DNA from: Bacillus sp. SA1-12
GTDB taxonomy: Bacteria > Bacillota > Bacilli > Bacillales > Bacillaceae
Reading direction: 5' to 3'
Assembly (NCBI RefSeq): GCF_000981385.1
Contig: NZ_LATZ01000003.1
Coordinates: forward strand, 1 to 64,000
DNA length: 64,000 nt
Both the position numbers and the translations under genes were made by a program. Of this stretch, positions 35,122-43,903 are shown one piece after another; position 1 is the stretch's first letter, and each line of letters begins with the position of its first letter. The notes below the pieces were generated by a model, which ran no database searches, was not told the origin of the DNA, and saw nothing but the letters and a program-made list of their open reading frames with translations.

Positions 35122-37515
35122 TTGATAGATAAGAATGTTAACAGGAATAGCATATCTCTGAAATATCCTGCAGGATGGTGGAGGAATATGTGGAGAGAGG
35201 GGTTGCCCTCTGGAAACGGAAAAGTAGGTGCCTCTGTTACAGGAGGTGTGAGCATTGAGAAGATCGTTATCAATCATGAAGGATTATGGCATATGGGAAG
35301 AAAGGACACACTTCCTGATGTTAGTTACACGCTCAGCGAGACAAGAAAACTCATGAAAAAAGAAAAATACAGTGAAGCTAGCTGGCATTTAACAAATTCA
35401 TTAAAAGAGGAAGGATACAGCACCCGCTTAGCATCATTTTTACCGCTTGTTGAGCTAAACATTAGAATGCGGCAAAGGGATGGATTTAAACATTATCGCA
35501 GAGATGTCAATATGGAAACAGGGGAGGTATCGGTAAGGTGGGAAGAGGGAAATGAACGATTTGAACGAAATTTATTTGTTTCACGAGCAGACGATGCTGT
35601 TGTCTATGAAATAATATCAACGGGGAAATCACTGACAGCTGAGTTTGAGCTTGGCATCCGTAAGACAGACCATAAAAACATGGACCAGCGGGTTAAAGAA
35701 TTGGAAAGTACGATTCAGCTCAAAGCAGAAAATCAATTTATCTTTTTTTCTGCAAAAAATGATGATCATACTGATTATGGAGCCGTCATACGTTTGATTC
35801 CTACGGGAGGAAAGATCATTGTTGATAAAAGACGTCTCCGTTGTGAAGAGGCCAAAACCATACAAATGATATTGAAAGTATTTATTAAAGGAGATCATCG
35901 TAATGAATGGACACGACTTCAAGCAGAATTATTAGAGATAAAAGGTAACTATCAAGAATTGTTAAGTTCGCATATTCCTTTACACGCACAATTATTCCAC
36001 ACAGCTTCCTTACAATTAACTGATGCCGAAGCCGAAAAATCGATTGAAGAACTTCTTCTGGATGCATATGAAGGGGAAGCTCCTCTAGCATTAATAGAAA
36101 AGTTGTGGAATTATGGACGATATCTTTTTATCTCTGGTACAAGAGTTGAGGGACAACCATTTGGGATGTATGGGCTTTGGGGTGGAGATTACAATTTAAT
36201 GTGGTGCCATCGGATGGCAAATGAGAACATTCAAATGATGTATTGGCATGCATCAGTAGGGGGACTATCTGAATTAGTGCCAGCATTATTCAACTATTAC
36301 GAGGAAATGATGGATGATTTTCGAGAAAATGCTGGAAAGTTATACGGTTGCCGCGGAATTTATATACCAGCAGGTACAACTCCCGGTATTGGTGTACCAA
36401 ATCAAATCGTCCCTGTTATTATGAATTGGACTGGAGCAGCAGGATGGCTGGCACAGCATTATTATGATTATTATCTTTATACAGGAGACAAAAAACTATT
36501 GATCGAAAAAGTCCTTCCCTTTTTAAAAGAAGTTGCGCTCTTTTATGAAGATTTTCTCGTCTTGGATGAGAATGGTCTTTATCAATTTTTTCCTTCTGTT
36601 TCACCTGAGAATACCCCAGAAAATTTTATGCCGAAGGACGGAAAACAACTCGCTCATCCAATGCCAACCGCTATTAATGCAACAATGGATTTTGCCATTA
36701 TGAAAGAAGTGCTAAATCACTTAATTGAGGGAGCAAAAGAGACCTCATCCTATTTAGATGAAATTGAAAAATGGGAAGGAATGCTTGCAAATATTCCGCC
36801 TTATGAAATGAATAAAGATGGTGCCGTTCGGGAATGGTTACATACTGCCTTTGATGATCGATACAACCATCGTCATCTTTCACACATCTATCCCGTGTTT
36901 CCAGGTAGAGAAATCAGCCAAGAACAAGATCAGAACCTGTTTGAAGCATTTAGAATGGCTGTTTCAAAGAGAATATTAGGTGCGCAAACCGGATGGTCAC
37001 TGGCACATATGTCGAGTATATGGGCGAGAATGAATGACGGTGATAAAGCGTTGGAATGCTTGGATATTCTCTCACGTTCATGTCTATTGCATAACCTTTT
37101 CACTGTTCACAATGATTGGAGAAATATGGGGCTAAGTATGGAAATTGAGACTGCACCAGTCCAATTAGATGCTAGTATGGGCATTATTAATGCCATTCAA
37201 GAAATGCTTTTGTTTGTTTCCCCAAAACTGATCAAATTGTTGCCGGCTCTTCCTGCTAAGTGGAAAAAGGGTGAGTTAAAGGATTTTCGCTTTATGACCG
37301 GGAGGGTTTCCGTTTCATGGAATGTACTAACGAAATCATTATGTGGAAAAATGACCGCTGATCGGGATTCAGAATTTACGTTGAAACTTCCAGCGTTTGC
37401 AACAAACTGTTTATTGACAGGTGAAGGGGTTAAAATAAAAGAATCACCATTAGGAAAAATGTATGTTCACATCACAATGGAGAAGGGAACGACTCTTTCG
37501 ATTAAACCTAGATAG
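35122..37515 (+). CDS. GH95-family glycosidase (alpha-L-fucosidase/galactosidase-like)
   Basis: A cytoplasmic protein of about 797 residues with GH95 features. The N-terminal beta-sandwich has WREGLPSGNGKVGASVTGGV and INHEGLWHMGR, matching the family's LPLGNGRLGAMVFGG and LNEDTLW pattern. The (alpha/alpha)6 domain has LWGGDYNLMWCHRMANENIQ, WLAQHYYDYYLYTGDKKLL and NHRHLSHIYPVFPGREIS. Members act on terminal alpha-L-fucose or L-galactose, sugars that decorate rhamnogalacturonan and xyloglucan. TTG at 35122 follows GGAGG by 9 nt; the reading frame extends back to 35074 through the preceding hairpin, which is unlikely to be translated. Exact substrate is not readable. Confidence 0.78.
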   Translation: MIDKNVNRNSISLKYPAGWWRNMWREGLPSGNGKVGASVTGGVSIEKIVINHEGLWHMGRKDTLPDVSYTLSETRKLMKKEKYSEASWHLTNSLKEEGYSTRLASFLPLVELNIRMRQRDGFKHYRRDVNMETGEVSVRWEEGNERFERNLFVSRADDAVVYEIISTGKSLTAEFELGIRKTDHKNMDQRVKELESTIQLKAENQFIFFSAKNDDHTDYGAVIRLIPTGGKIIVDKRRLRCEEAKTIQMILKVFIKGDHRNEWTRLQAELLEIKGNYQELLSSHIPLHAQLFHTASLQLTDAEAEKSIEELLLDAYEGEAPLALIEKLWNYGRYLFISGTRVEGQPFGMYGLWGGDYNLMWCHRMANENIQMMYWHASVGGLSELVPALFNYYEEMMDDFRENAGKLYGCRGIYIPAGTTPGIGVPNQIVPVIMNWTGAAGWLAQHYYDYYLYTGDKKLLIEKVLPFLKEVALFYEDFLVLDENGLYQFFPSVSPENTPENFMPKDGKQLAHPMPTAINATMDFAIMKEVLNHLIEGAKETSSYLDEIEKWEGMLANIPPYEMNKDGAVREWLHTAFDDRYNHRHLSHIYPVFPGREISQEQDQNLFEAFRMAVSKRILGAQTGWSLAHMSSIWARMNDGDKALECLDILSRSCLLHNLFTVHNDWRNMGLSMEIETAPVQLDASMGIINAIQEMLLFVSPKLIKLLPALPAKWKKGELKDFRFMTGRVSVSWNVLTKSLCGKMTADRDSEFTLKLPAFATNCLLTGEGVKIKESPLGKMYVHITMEKGTTLSIKPR

Positions 37516-37564
37516 TGATGTTAGAAACATGATTGATTAAAGAAATTGCTATTTTAGTGCTTAA

Positions 37565-37747
37565 AGGAAAGGGGACTATCTTACTAAAGAAGCTACTTAT
37601 TTTGGAGGACCGGAATGGAACCCTTTGGGAGAAACAACTTATTCCAAAAATGCAGCCAGATCTGAATTGGAAAACCCCAAAGTAAGAAAAGATTTCAATC
37701 TATCAAAAAATAACAAATTTCTTGTAAAAGCATGCAATAACTATTAA
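37565..37747 (+). pseudogene. orphan 60-codon C-terminal gene fragment
   Basis: The frame from 37565 to the stop at 37745-37747 is open for 60 codons and reads like protein, beginning RKGDYLTKEATYFGGPEWNP and ending KFLVKACNNY. It has no ATG/GTG start or ribosome site at its front and is preceded by a stop codon. A strong terminator coincides with its end. This looks like the 3' remnant of a deleted gene. The family was not recognised. Confidence 0.4.
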
Positions 37748-37768
37748 AAGTATTGTGTGCTTTTTTAT
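37727..37768 (+). terminator. terminator at the end of the orphan fragment
   Basis: AAAAGCATGCAATA pairs over 14 bp (two G-U) with TATTGTGTGCTTTT, followed by more T residues. It separates the pectin locus from the sulfoquinovose cluster. Confidence 0.8.
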
Positions 37769-37963
37769 TTAGGTCTTTTAATGTACTACCCAATTAATAA
37801 GTAAAATAGAGTTATTTTATAAGCTGATTCTCAAAAAAGTGTGAGTCTTTAGCCTATTTATTATAAAAGGTAATGACGTATATTGAAAACAATAATAATC
37901 GTATTTGGATACAAGACGAAGGATAGATCCCTAAATCCTTTAATATTTTCTTTTAAAAAAAGC

Positions 37964-38031
37964 TTGAAATTTTATTAGCGTTTTCATATTATATTACTAA
38001 AGGTACCTACTTTTAATAAAAGATCACTATG
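37964..38031 (+). promoter_or_regulatory. sftT promoter with cre in the spacer and shared operator
   Basis: TTGAAA (37964-37969) and TATTAT (37987-37992) are 17 bp apart. The spacer is filled by TATTAGCGTTTTCA (37973-37986), which read on the minus strand (TGAAAACGCTAATA) fits the cre consensus at 13 of 14. Downstream, AAAGGTACCTACTTTTAATA (about 38000-38020) is shared with the second promoter at 44788-44856 and is the likely binding site of the cluster's GntR regulators. Confidence 0.7.
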
Positions 38032-38077
38032 TTATTATGTTATGTATAAACATAATGATAAATAGGAGGATAAAGAC

Positions 38078-38758
38078 ATGAAATATTTTTTAGACAGTGC
38101 AATTATTGAGGAAATACGCTACGCTTATGAAAATTGGGCAATTGATGGGGTTACGACAAATCCGCGTCACATAATGAATAGCGGGAAACCATTTTTAACA
38201 GTACTCGATGAAATGGCGAGTGAGTTCAGAGGAGTAGAGAATTTTCCAATTTCGGCGGAAATCAATCCACACCTAGACAATGCAAAAGAAATGGTAGAAG
38301 AAGGAAAGAAAATTGCATCTCTATCTTCAAACTTTGTTATTAAAATTCCTTGCACAGAGCCTGGTTTAATTGCAGCGAAAGAGTTTGAAAAAGAGGGAAT
38401 TCCTACGAATGTTACGCTTGTATTCTCACCTTCACAAGCATTGCAGCCAGCAAGAATCGGAGCAAAATTTGTTTCTCCATTCGTTGGTTGGAAGGAAAAT
38501 AGCGGTGATGATACGACACAATATATTAAAGACATTGTCGATATCTATAAAACTTACGGTTTTGAAACAGAAATAATTGTAGCTGCGTTACGTAATGGCA
38601 AACAAATTGTAGATGCTGCCAAAGCAGGGGCAAATATCGTAACATGCGGCTTTGATGTTTATAAAAACAGTTTTTATCATGCGTTCACAGATTATGGTCT
38701 AAATGTATTCCGCAATGCGTGGGATAATACAGCAAAAGAAGAACCAGTAATGAAATAA
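38078..38758 (+). CDS. sftT: 6-deoxy-6-sulfofructose transaldolase (sulfo-TAL)
   Basis: A short transaldolase-family class I aldolase of 226 residues. The Schiff-base lysine is K89 in FVIKIPCTEPG. I recall K89 as the active-site lysine of the characterised Priestia SF transaldolase. Other features are the N-terminal MKYFLDSAIIEEIRYA, GVTTNPRHI, EINPH and the C-terminal VAALRNGKQIVDAAKAGANIVTCGFDVY. In the sulfo-TAL pathway it transfers the dihydroxyacetone unit of 6-deoxy-6-sulfofructose to glyceraldehyde-3-phosphate, giving fructose-6-phosphate and sulfolactaldehyde. The GH31 sulfoquinovosidase downstream supports this over a fructose-6-phosphate aldolase role. ATAGGAGGATAAAG is the ribosome site. 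Confidence 0.88.
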   Translation: MKYFLDSAIIEEIRYAYENWAIDGVTTNPRHIMNSGKPFLTVLDEMASEFRGVENFPISAEINPHLDNAKEMVEEGKKIASLSSNFVIKIPCTEPGLIAAKEFEKEGIPTNVTLVFSPSQALQPARIGAKFVSPFVGWKENSGDDTTQYIKDIVDIYKTYGFETEIIVAALRNGKQIVDAAKAGANIVTCGFDVYKNSFYHAFTDYGLNVFRNAWDNTAKEEPVMK

Positions 38759-38778
38759 ACATGACCGGACGAATGAAA

Positions 38779-38817
38779 TGCCCCTCTTATAAATATCAGC
38801 TGGGAGGGGCAATTTTT
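38779..38817 (+). terminator. hairpin between sftT and the DUF4867 gene
   Basis: TGCCCCTC pairs perfectly with GAGGGGCA around a 17-nt loop, followed by ATTTTTAAA. Placed inside the operon, it may lower downstream expression or protect the sftT mRNA. Confidence 0.65.
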
Positions 38818-38846
38818 AAAGTAGAAGAAAAAGGGTGTGCAGATAC

Positions 38847-39530
38847 TTGGCTAAATTTGAGGTATTGAAAGATATAAACCGCCATATTACGATTTATCAT
38901 GTCGAGGACTCTTTGTTTAAGCAATATGGGAAGGTGATTGAATCTTATGATTTTGAAGAGCTAAAGCCATATATGGACCAAACAAAGATCCCAATAGATG
39001 CTAATGAATATGTCGCATCTGTGACTGAACTGGAACAGACAAAAGTAAAAGAAGAGATCGAAACAAATTTTTATGGCGGAATGCCAATTCAAATCGGGTA
39101 TTGCAATGGCCCTAACCAGACGCTAAATGGGCTTGAATATCATAAAAGCAGTGAAATCAATGTTGCGATGACAGATCTTGTTCTTTTGTTAGGAAGAGTG
39201 GAAGATATAGAGAATAATCAATATAATGCTAAAAATGTAGACGCATTCTTCATTCCTAAAGGCGCAGCTGTTGAGCTATATGCGACAACATTGCACTTTG
39301 CACCTTGTAAAGTAGAGGAAGAAGGCTTTAAAGCCGTTGTTATTTTACCTGCAGGGACGAATGAGCCTCTCGAGATAGCGGTTGAAAGAAAGTCAGAGGA
39401 AGATGTGCTGTTATTTATGAAAAACAAATGGCTGCTTGCACACCCTGAAAGAGAAGTTCTCATCAACCGAGGCGCTTTTCCGGGAATTCGGGGAGAGAAT
39501 ATTCAAATTTTACATGCCAGCAATAAGTAA
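38847..39530 (+). CDS. DUF4867-family cupin-like protein of the sulfoquinovose cluster
   Basis: A protein of about 227 residues matching the DUF4867 family by pattern: YGKVIESYDFEELKPYM, a central GMPIQIGYCNGPNQTLNGLEYHKSSE and a cupin-like VDAFFIPKGAAVELYATTLHFAPC. The histidines and glutamates in the last two stretches could bind a metal. DUF4867 genes recur in transaldolase-type sulfoquinovose clusters, where a sulfoquinovose isomerase or mutarotase role is plausible. The window also has a fucose-isomerase-like gene (45009), so the isomerase cannot be fixed by sequence alone. TTG at 38847 is preferred, about 10 nt after AAGGGTG; GTG at 38835 is the alternative. Confidence 0.7.
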   Translation: MAKFEVLKDINRHITIYHVEDSLFKQYGKVIESYDFEELKPYMDQTKIPIDANEYVASVTELEQTKVKEEIETNFYGGMPIQIGYCNGPNQTLNGLEYHKSSEINVAMTDLVLLLGRVEDIENNQYNAKNVDAFFIPKGAAVELYATTLHFAPCKVEEEGFKAVVILPAGTNEPLEIAVERKSEEDVLLFMKNKWLLAHPEREVLINRGAFPGIRGENIQILHASNK

Positions 39531-39561
39531 CCTTAAAAGTAATAGATAGTAGTGAAATGTA

Positions 39562-39575
39562 TGAAAACGCTTCCT
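39562..39575 (+). promoter_or_regulatory. cre site upstream of the sulfoquinovose importer gene
   Basis: TGAAAACGCTTCCT fits the CcpA consensus TGWAARCGYTWNCW at all 14 positions. It lies in the 253-bp gap between the DUF4867 gene and the importer gene, so carbon catabolite repression is likely. Confidence 0.65.
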
Positions 39576-39783
39576 TGATTAAGAGATCTTAAGCCAATAA
39601 GTTCCTAATATGGATGTTAACTTTCTCGTAAGGTTACAGTCCTTTGAAAAGCATCATGAGTTTAGGCCATCTAGGATTAAAAGGAATCATAAAACAAATA
39701 GAAAAGCTCCTGTGGATAGTTAGAAGCAGATCGAATTTCATAGAACGGATATAATCATACATGAAGTAAGGGGGAGAGTTGTT

Positions 39784-41280
39784 ATGCAAAACGTTCAAGG
39801 ATCAAGGAAAGTTCGCTTAAAGAACATGTTTGCTTATGGAATTGGGGATTTATTTGGAGGCGGGTCCTTCTTTATTATCGGAACATTATTCATGGTTTTC
39901 CTAACAGATGTCGTCGGACTATCACCTGTTGAAGCAGGAACGATTGTAGCATTAGGGAAGATTTGGGATGCTTTGCTGGATCCTACAATTGGCTATATTT
40001 CAGATAATCTTACAACAAAGCGCGGAAGAAGACGAATCTTTTTCTTATTAGGGATTATTCCGGTAGCCGTAAGTTTTAGTATGCTATGGATTCCGATTGA
40101 AGGAACTCATGCATTTAAGTACGCATATTTTGTTTTTGCTTATTTGTTATTTAATACAGCGTTTGGAATGGTTATGGTTCCTTACAACACGTTAGCTGCT
40201 GAAATGACAACAGATTATAATACAAGATCGAAAATGACAGGAATCCGAATGGCATTCTCTCAAGGTGCTTCTTTCTTAGGTGCTTTCTTTCCTCAAAGAA
40301 TTGTAGACGCTTTCCCAGGTGGACAAGGGTATCTTGTCATGGGTATTGTTTTTGGTCTATTATTTGCCCTTCCATGGATCCTTGTTTACAAAGGGACATG
40401 GGAAAGTGATAGAACGATTGAAAAGAAAGCTAAGAAACCTTTCCTGCAAGAATTTAAAGAGCTTTTCCTTAATTTCGGGACTGCATTCAAAAATAAGTCG
40501 TTTAATGTATATCTGGCTATGTATCTTGGTTCTTACGTTGCCATGGACGTATTCAATGCTTTGTTCTTCTATTTTGTCGCATATTATATGCTTAGAGAAG
40601 GTATTTTTGCAGATACATTAAGCTTTGTACAAATTACGCAAGTATTGTTTATTCCCTTAGTGACCTATGTAGCGATTAAGTTAGGAAACAAGCTGACATA
40701 TAATCTCAGTATGTTCATTTGGGGCGCAGGTATTGTGTTATTTAGTTTATTAACACAAGAAAGTTCGATCTTTATTATCTATCTTGCAGCCTTCTTCTTA
40801 GGCAGCGGACATTCAGGTGCTGTTATGATTCCTTGGAACGTTCTCCCGTTCGTTTCAGATGTTGATGAGATGATTACCACGAAGCGAAGAGAAGGGGTTT
40901 ATGCCGGCTTGATGTCGTTCATTCGAAAATCTTCACAGGCTTTGGCGATCTTCCTTGTAGGACTAGCATTAAAAGGGATTGGATATGTACCAAATGCAGA
41001 GCAATCACTTGCAACATTAGATGGATTACAAAAGCTGTTCATGATCGTGCCTGCCGTGTTAATTTTACTAGGGATCCTCTCTACATTAGGATTCAAGATC
41101 AGCCCTAAAAACCATAAGATCTTACTTGCTGAAATTGAGAGAAGGAAAAATGGCGGCAAGGCTGAGCATGTGACTCCTGAAACGAGAAAAGTATGTGAAA
41201 GCTTAACAGGCTATAAGTATGAAAAACTTTGGGGCGGATCAACTAGTCAGAGTGGAATGGCAAATAAATCTGTTAGTTAA
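39784..41280 (+). CDS. sftA: GPH-family (MFS) sugar symporter, probable sulfoquinovose/SQ-glycoside importer
   Basis: A 498-residue, 12-helix glycoside-pentoside-hexuronide:cation symporter. Family marks include YGIGDLFGGGSFFIIGTLFM at the N-terminus, KIWDALLDPTIGYISDNLTTKRGRRR (the GPH loop 2-3 motif) and DVDEMITTKRREGVYAGLMSF. It sits between the transaldolase and the sulfoquinovosidase genes. Because the sulfoquinovosidase lacks a signal peptide, the importer probably brings in sulfoquinovosyl glycerol as well as free sulfoquinovose. The gene symbol follows the published sulfo-TAL naming as I remember it and is tentative. Confidence 0.8.
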   Translation: MQNVQGSRKVRLKNMFAYGIGDLFGGGSFFIIGTLFMVFLTDVVGLSPVEAGTIVALGKIWDALLDPTIGYISDNLTTKRGRRRIFFLLGIIPVAVSFSMLWIPIEGTHAFKYAYFVFAYLLFNTAFGMVMVPYNTLAAEMTTDYNTRSKMTGIRMAFSQGASFLGAFFPQRIVDAFPGGQGYLVMGIVFGLLFALPWILVYKGTWESDRTIEKKAKKPFLQEFKELFLNFGTAFKNKSFNVYLAMYLGSYVAMDVFNALFFYFVAYYMLREGIFADTLSFVQITQVLFIPLVTYVAIKLGNKLTYNLSMFIWGAGIVLFSLLTQESSIFIIYLAAFFLGSGHSGAVMIPWNVLPFVSDVDEMITTKRREGVYAGLMSFIRKSSQALAIFLVGLALKGIGYVPNAEQSLATLDGLQKLFMIVPAVLILLGILSTLGFKISPKNHKILLAEIERRKNGGKAEHVTPETRKVCESLTGYKYEKLWGGSTSQSGMANKSVS

Positions 41281-41298
41281 TCGATCCTTATTATGAAA

Positions 41299-41323
41299 GG
41301 CTCTTTTCTAAAAGAGTGTTGTT
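41299..41323 (+). terminator. terminator after the importer gene
   Basis: CTCTTTT-CT-AAAAGAG hairpin followed by TGTTGTTT. Short but well placed, 20 nt after the stop. Confidence 0.45.
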
Positions 41324-41355
41324 TATAAATAGGTCCATAGAACAAAAACGATTTT

Positions 41356-41486
41356 GGTTGATTGGAACGTAAGGGGCGAGACTCCTGTGGGAGCAGCGGG
41401 ACAGGTGAGACTCATGCAGGCGCCAGCCCCGAGGAGGCTCTCCGCCCGCCCCACGGAAAGCGAGCATGCTCTCGTTACAATCAACC
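41356..41486. repeat. 131-bp GC-rich Bacillaceae intergenic repeat with inverted ends
   Basis: The element starts GGTTGATT and ends AATCAACC. It contains GGGGCGAGACTCCTGTGGGA, GCAGCGGGACAGGTGAGAC, GCCCCGAGGAGGCTCTCCGC and CCGCCCCACGGAAAGCGAGC. It is far richer in G+C than its surroundings. I recognise it as a dispersed repeat present in many copies in Bacillaceae genomes; no transposase is associated. Apparent reading frames across it on both strands are by-products. It splits the sulfoquinovose cluster between importer and sulfoquinovosidase. The rest of the 331-bp gap 41281-41611 holds the importer terminator and little else. Confidence 0.75.
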
Positions 41487-41611
41487 ATTCCCAATACTTG
41501 TTTTTCACAACAAAGTTTGCGATCACAATCTATGAAAAACCGATTTAGATAAATGGGCTTATCCATTGTATAGCAGGATAAAGGATAAGCCAGGATAGGA
41601 GCAGTGAAAAA

Positions 41612-43651
41612 ATGGTAGAAACAACGAAGATAAATAAAGGAGTCTCTGTCAAAACGTTAGAAGATGGATTTGAAGTATCGTATAATCATGTCCTTTTACT
41701 GCGTCACACCGTCCAAAAACCGATGCTATTTGTTGGACAAGGTGAGGAAACAATTGAAATGTACCGCGGCAACTTCGATATAAAAGATTATGTGACTGAG
41801 CGTACACCTCTTAAATATGCACGGATTGAAGAAAAAAATAATGAATACTTGGTTGAACTTGCGAAGTCTGAAGACGGGCAAGCTGTACTGATTCTTACAA
41901 TCAAAGAAGAAGATAACCGTTTAAAAGTTGAATATACACAAGTTGATTCTGCGGTCAACCGATTCTGGCTGCGAGTAGAAGCTGATCAAGAAGAAAAGGT
42001 ATATGGGTGCGGCGAACAGCTTTCTCATTTTAATATGAGAGGGAAAAACTTCCCGCTTTGGACGTCTGAACCTGGTGTAGGAAGAAATAAGAATACCTAT
42101 GTGACATGGCAAGCAGATGTAAAGGATAAGGCAGGCGGAGATTATTACAATACGAACTTTCCGCAACCGACATTTGTCTCTACGAAAAAGTATTATTGTC
42201 ATGTTGAGACAACTGCTTATGCCGATTTTGATTTCCGTCATCCAAATTTTCATGAGCTGCAAATTTGGGAAGTTCCAAAGTATGTATTATTTGAGACAGC
42301 AGAAACGTATCTTGACCTAGTTGAAAAGATTACAAACTTATTTGGCAGACAGCCCGAGCTTCCAGATTGGGTATACAATGGTGTCATTCTGGGGATTCAA
42401 GGCGGAACAGAGGTTGTAGAAGAAAAGCTTACACGGGCATTGAATAAAGGCATGAAGGTTGCTGGCGTATGGTGCCAGGACTGGCAAGGCAAGCGGATCA
42501 CTTCCTTTGGCAAACGCTTAATGTGGAACTGGAAGTGGAATGAAAATGAATACCCAGAGCTTGATAAAAAGATTCCTGAATGGAAAGAAAACGGTATTCG
42601 CTTTTTAGGCTATATCAATCCCTATGTAGCAGTAGAAGGCTATTTATTTAAGGAAGCAGAAGAAAAAGGGTACTTGGCATTAAACGAGCAAGGTGACACC
42701 TATTTAGTTGATTTTGGTGAGTTTTATTGCGGAGTTGTTGATTTTACAAATGATGAGGCATGCGTTTGGTATAAGCAAGTCATTAAAGAAAACATGATTG
42801 ATTTTGGCATTGGTGGCTGGATGGCAGACTTCGGTGAATACCTGCCGACTGATGTCGTTCTCAAAAATGGTGTTGATGCACGCATCATGCATAATGCATG
42901 GCCAACAATGTGGGCGAAAATTAACTATGAGGCTGTAAGTGAAGCCGGAAAATTAGGTGAAGTTGTTTACTTCATGCGTGCTGGCTATACAGGAGTCCAA
43001 AAATATTGCACCCTTCTTTGGGGCGGAGATCAAAGTGTCGACTGGACGCTGGATGATGGGCTAGCATCAGTTATTCCTGCAGCATTATCATCAGGGATGA
43101 TCGGATGTGGCTTGCACCACAGTGATATTGGCGGATATACAAGCTTGCATGGCAATAAACGCTCAAAGGAATTGTTAATGAGATGGTCAGAAATGGGTGC
43201 CTTCACTCCAATGATGAGAACACATGAAGGTAATCGACCAGATGATTGCTTCCAATTTGATGGAGATGAGGAGTCATTAGAGCATTTAGCAAGAATGTCG
43301 AACATTTTTGTTACGCTTGCACCATATACGAAAGCACTCGTAAAAGAAAATGCAGAGCGCGGTATTCCGGTGCAACGTCCGCTGTTTATGCATTACGAAG
43401 AGGATGAAAAAGCATACGACATCCAATACCAGTATTTATATGGAAAGGATTTATTAGTGGCTCCAATCCATCAAGAAAGCCAAACAGAATGGGACGTTTA
43501 CCTGCCTGAGGATGAATGGATCCATCTTTGGAGCGGTCAGGAATACAAGGGAGGATCTGTGACTGTCCAAGCGCCAATTGGCTATCCGCCTGTATTTTAC
43601 CGGAAAAACTCCGAATGGAAAGAGCTGTTCTTATCCATATCAAATATTTAA
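41612..43651 (+). CDS. sftG: GH31 sulfoquinovosidase
   Basis: A cytoplasmic GH31 alpha-glycosidase of 679 residues that closely follows E. coli YihQ (compared from memory). The nucleophile is D406 in GWMADFGEYLPTD (YihQ D405) and the acid/base is D473 in WGGDQSVDW (YihQ D472). The sulfonate-recognition residues align as Q289 in CQDW, R302 and W305 in SFGKRLMWNW (YihQ Q288, R301, W304). MMRTHEGNRPDD also matches. This set distinguishes sulfoquinovosidases from ordinary alpha-glucosidases. It releases sulfoquinovose from sulfoquinovosyl glycerol or sulfolipid head groups. The start follows AGGATAGGAGCAG. A terminator at 43664 ends the unit. Confidence 0.93.
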   Translation: MVETTKINKGVSVKTLEDGFEVSYNHVLLLRHTVQKPMLFVGQGEETIEMYRGNFDIKDYVTERTPLKYARIEEKNNEYLVELAKSEDGQAVLILTIKEEDNRLKVEYTQVDSAVNRFWLRVEADQEEKVYGCGEQLSHFNMRGKNFPLWTSEPGVGRNKNTYVTWQADVKDKAGGDYYNTNFPQPTFVSTKKYYCHVETTAYADFDFRHPNFHELQIWEVPKYVLFETAETYLDLVEKITNLFGRQPELPDWVYNGVILGIQGGTEVVEEKLTRALNKGMKVAGVWCQDWQGKRITSFGKRLMWNWKWNENEYPELDKKIPEWKENGIRFLGYINPYVAVEGYLFKEAEEKGYLALNEQGDTYLVDFGEFYCGVVDFTNDEACVWYKQVIKENMIDFGIGGWMADFGEYLPTDVVLKNGVDARIMHNAWPTMWAKINYEAVSEAGKLGEVVYFMRAGYTGVQKYCTLLWGGDQSVDWTLDDGLASVIPAALSSGMIGCGLHHSDIGGYTSLHGNKRSKELLMRWSEMGAFTPMMRTHEGNRPDDCFQFDGDEESLEHLARMSNIFVTLAPYTKALVKENAERGIPVQRPLFMHYEEDEKAYDIQYQYLYGKDLLVAPIHQESQTEWDVYLPEDEWIHLWSGQEYKGGSVTVQAPIGYPPVFYRKNSEWKELFLSISNI

Positions 43652-43663
43652 TATAGTACGATC

Positions 43664-43698
43664 AAAAGGTTGTTGACATACGTTTCAACAACCTTTTT
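43664..43698 (+). terminator. terminator after sftG
   Basis: AAAAGGTTGTTGA pairs with TTCAACAACCTTTTT over 12-13 bp around a short loop, with a T run. Confidence 0.85.
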
Positions 43699-43903
43699 CC
43701 ATTTATTTCGCCTGTACAATGATTTAAAGAATTCTTAATAAGATCGTAATGTATGTTATAATAGTTATGATGAATAAGTGAAAGTGAATAGTAATGGTAT
43801 TTACTTTAATCAAGTTAGATTCAATAAAAAAATTTACGTCATTATAAAATACAATTAGGAAAACCAGACCTTTTAGGTTACTAAGCGGAAAGGAGATTTA
43901 TAA

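Noticed and set aside
38078..38758. Fructose-6-phosphate aldolase or sugar-phosphate transaldolase role for the 226-residue protein
   Set aside because: The family allows it, but the sulfoquinovosidase, DUF4867 gene, aldehyde dehydrogenase and shared promoter make the sulfofructose role much more likely.
41323..41566. Open frames on both strands across the GC-rich region upstream of the GH31 gene
   Set aside because: They fall in the 131-bp non-coding repeat; the composition is that of the repeat and none has a ribosome site.
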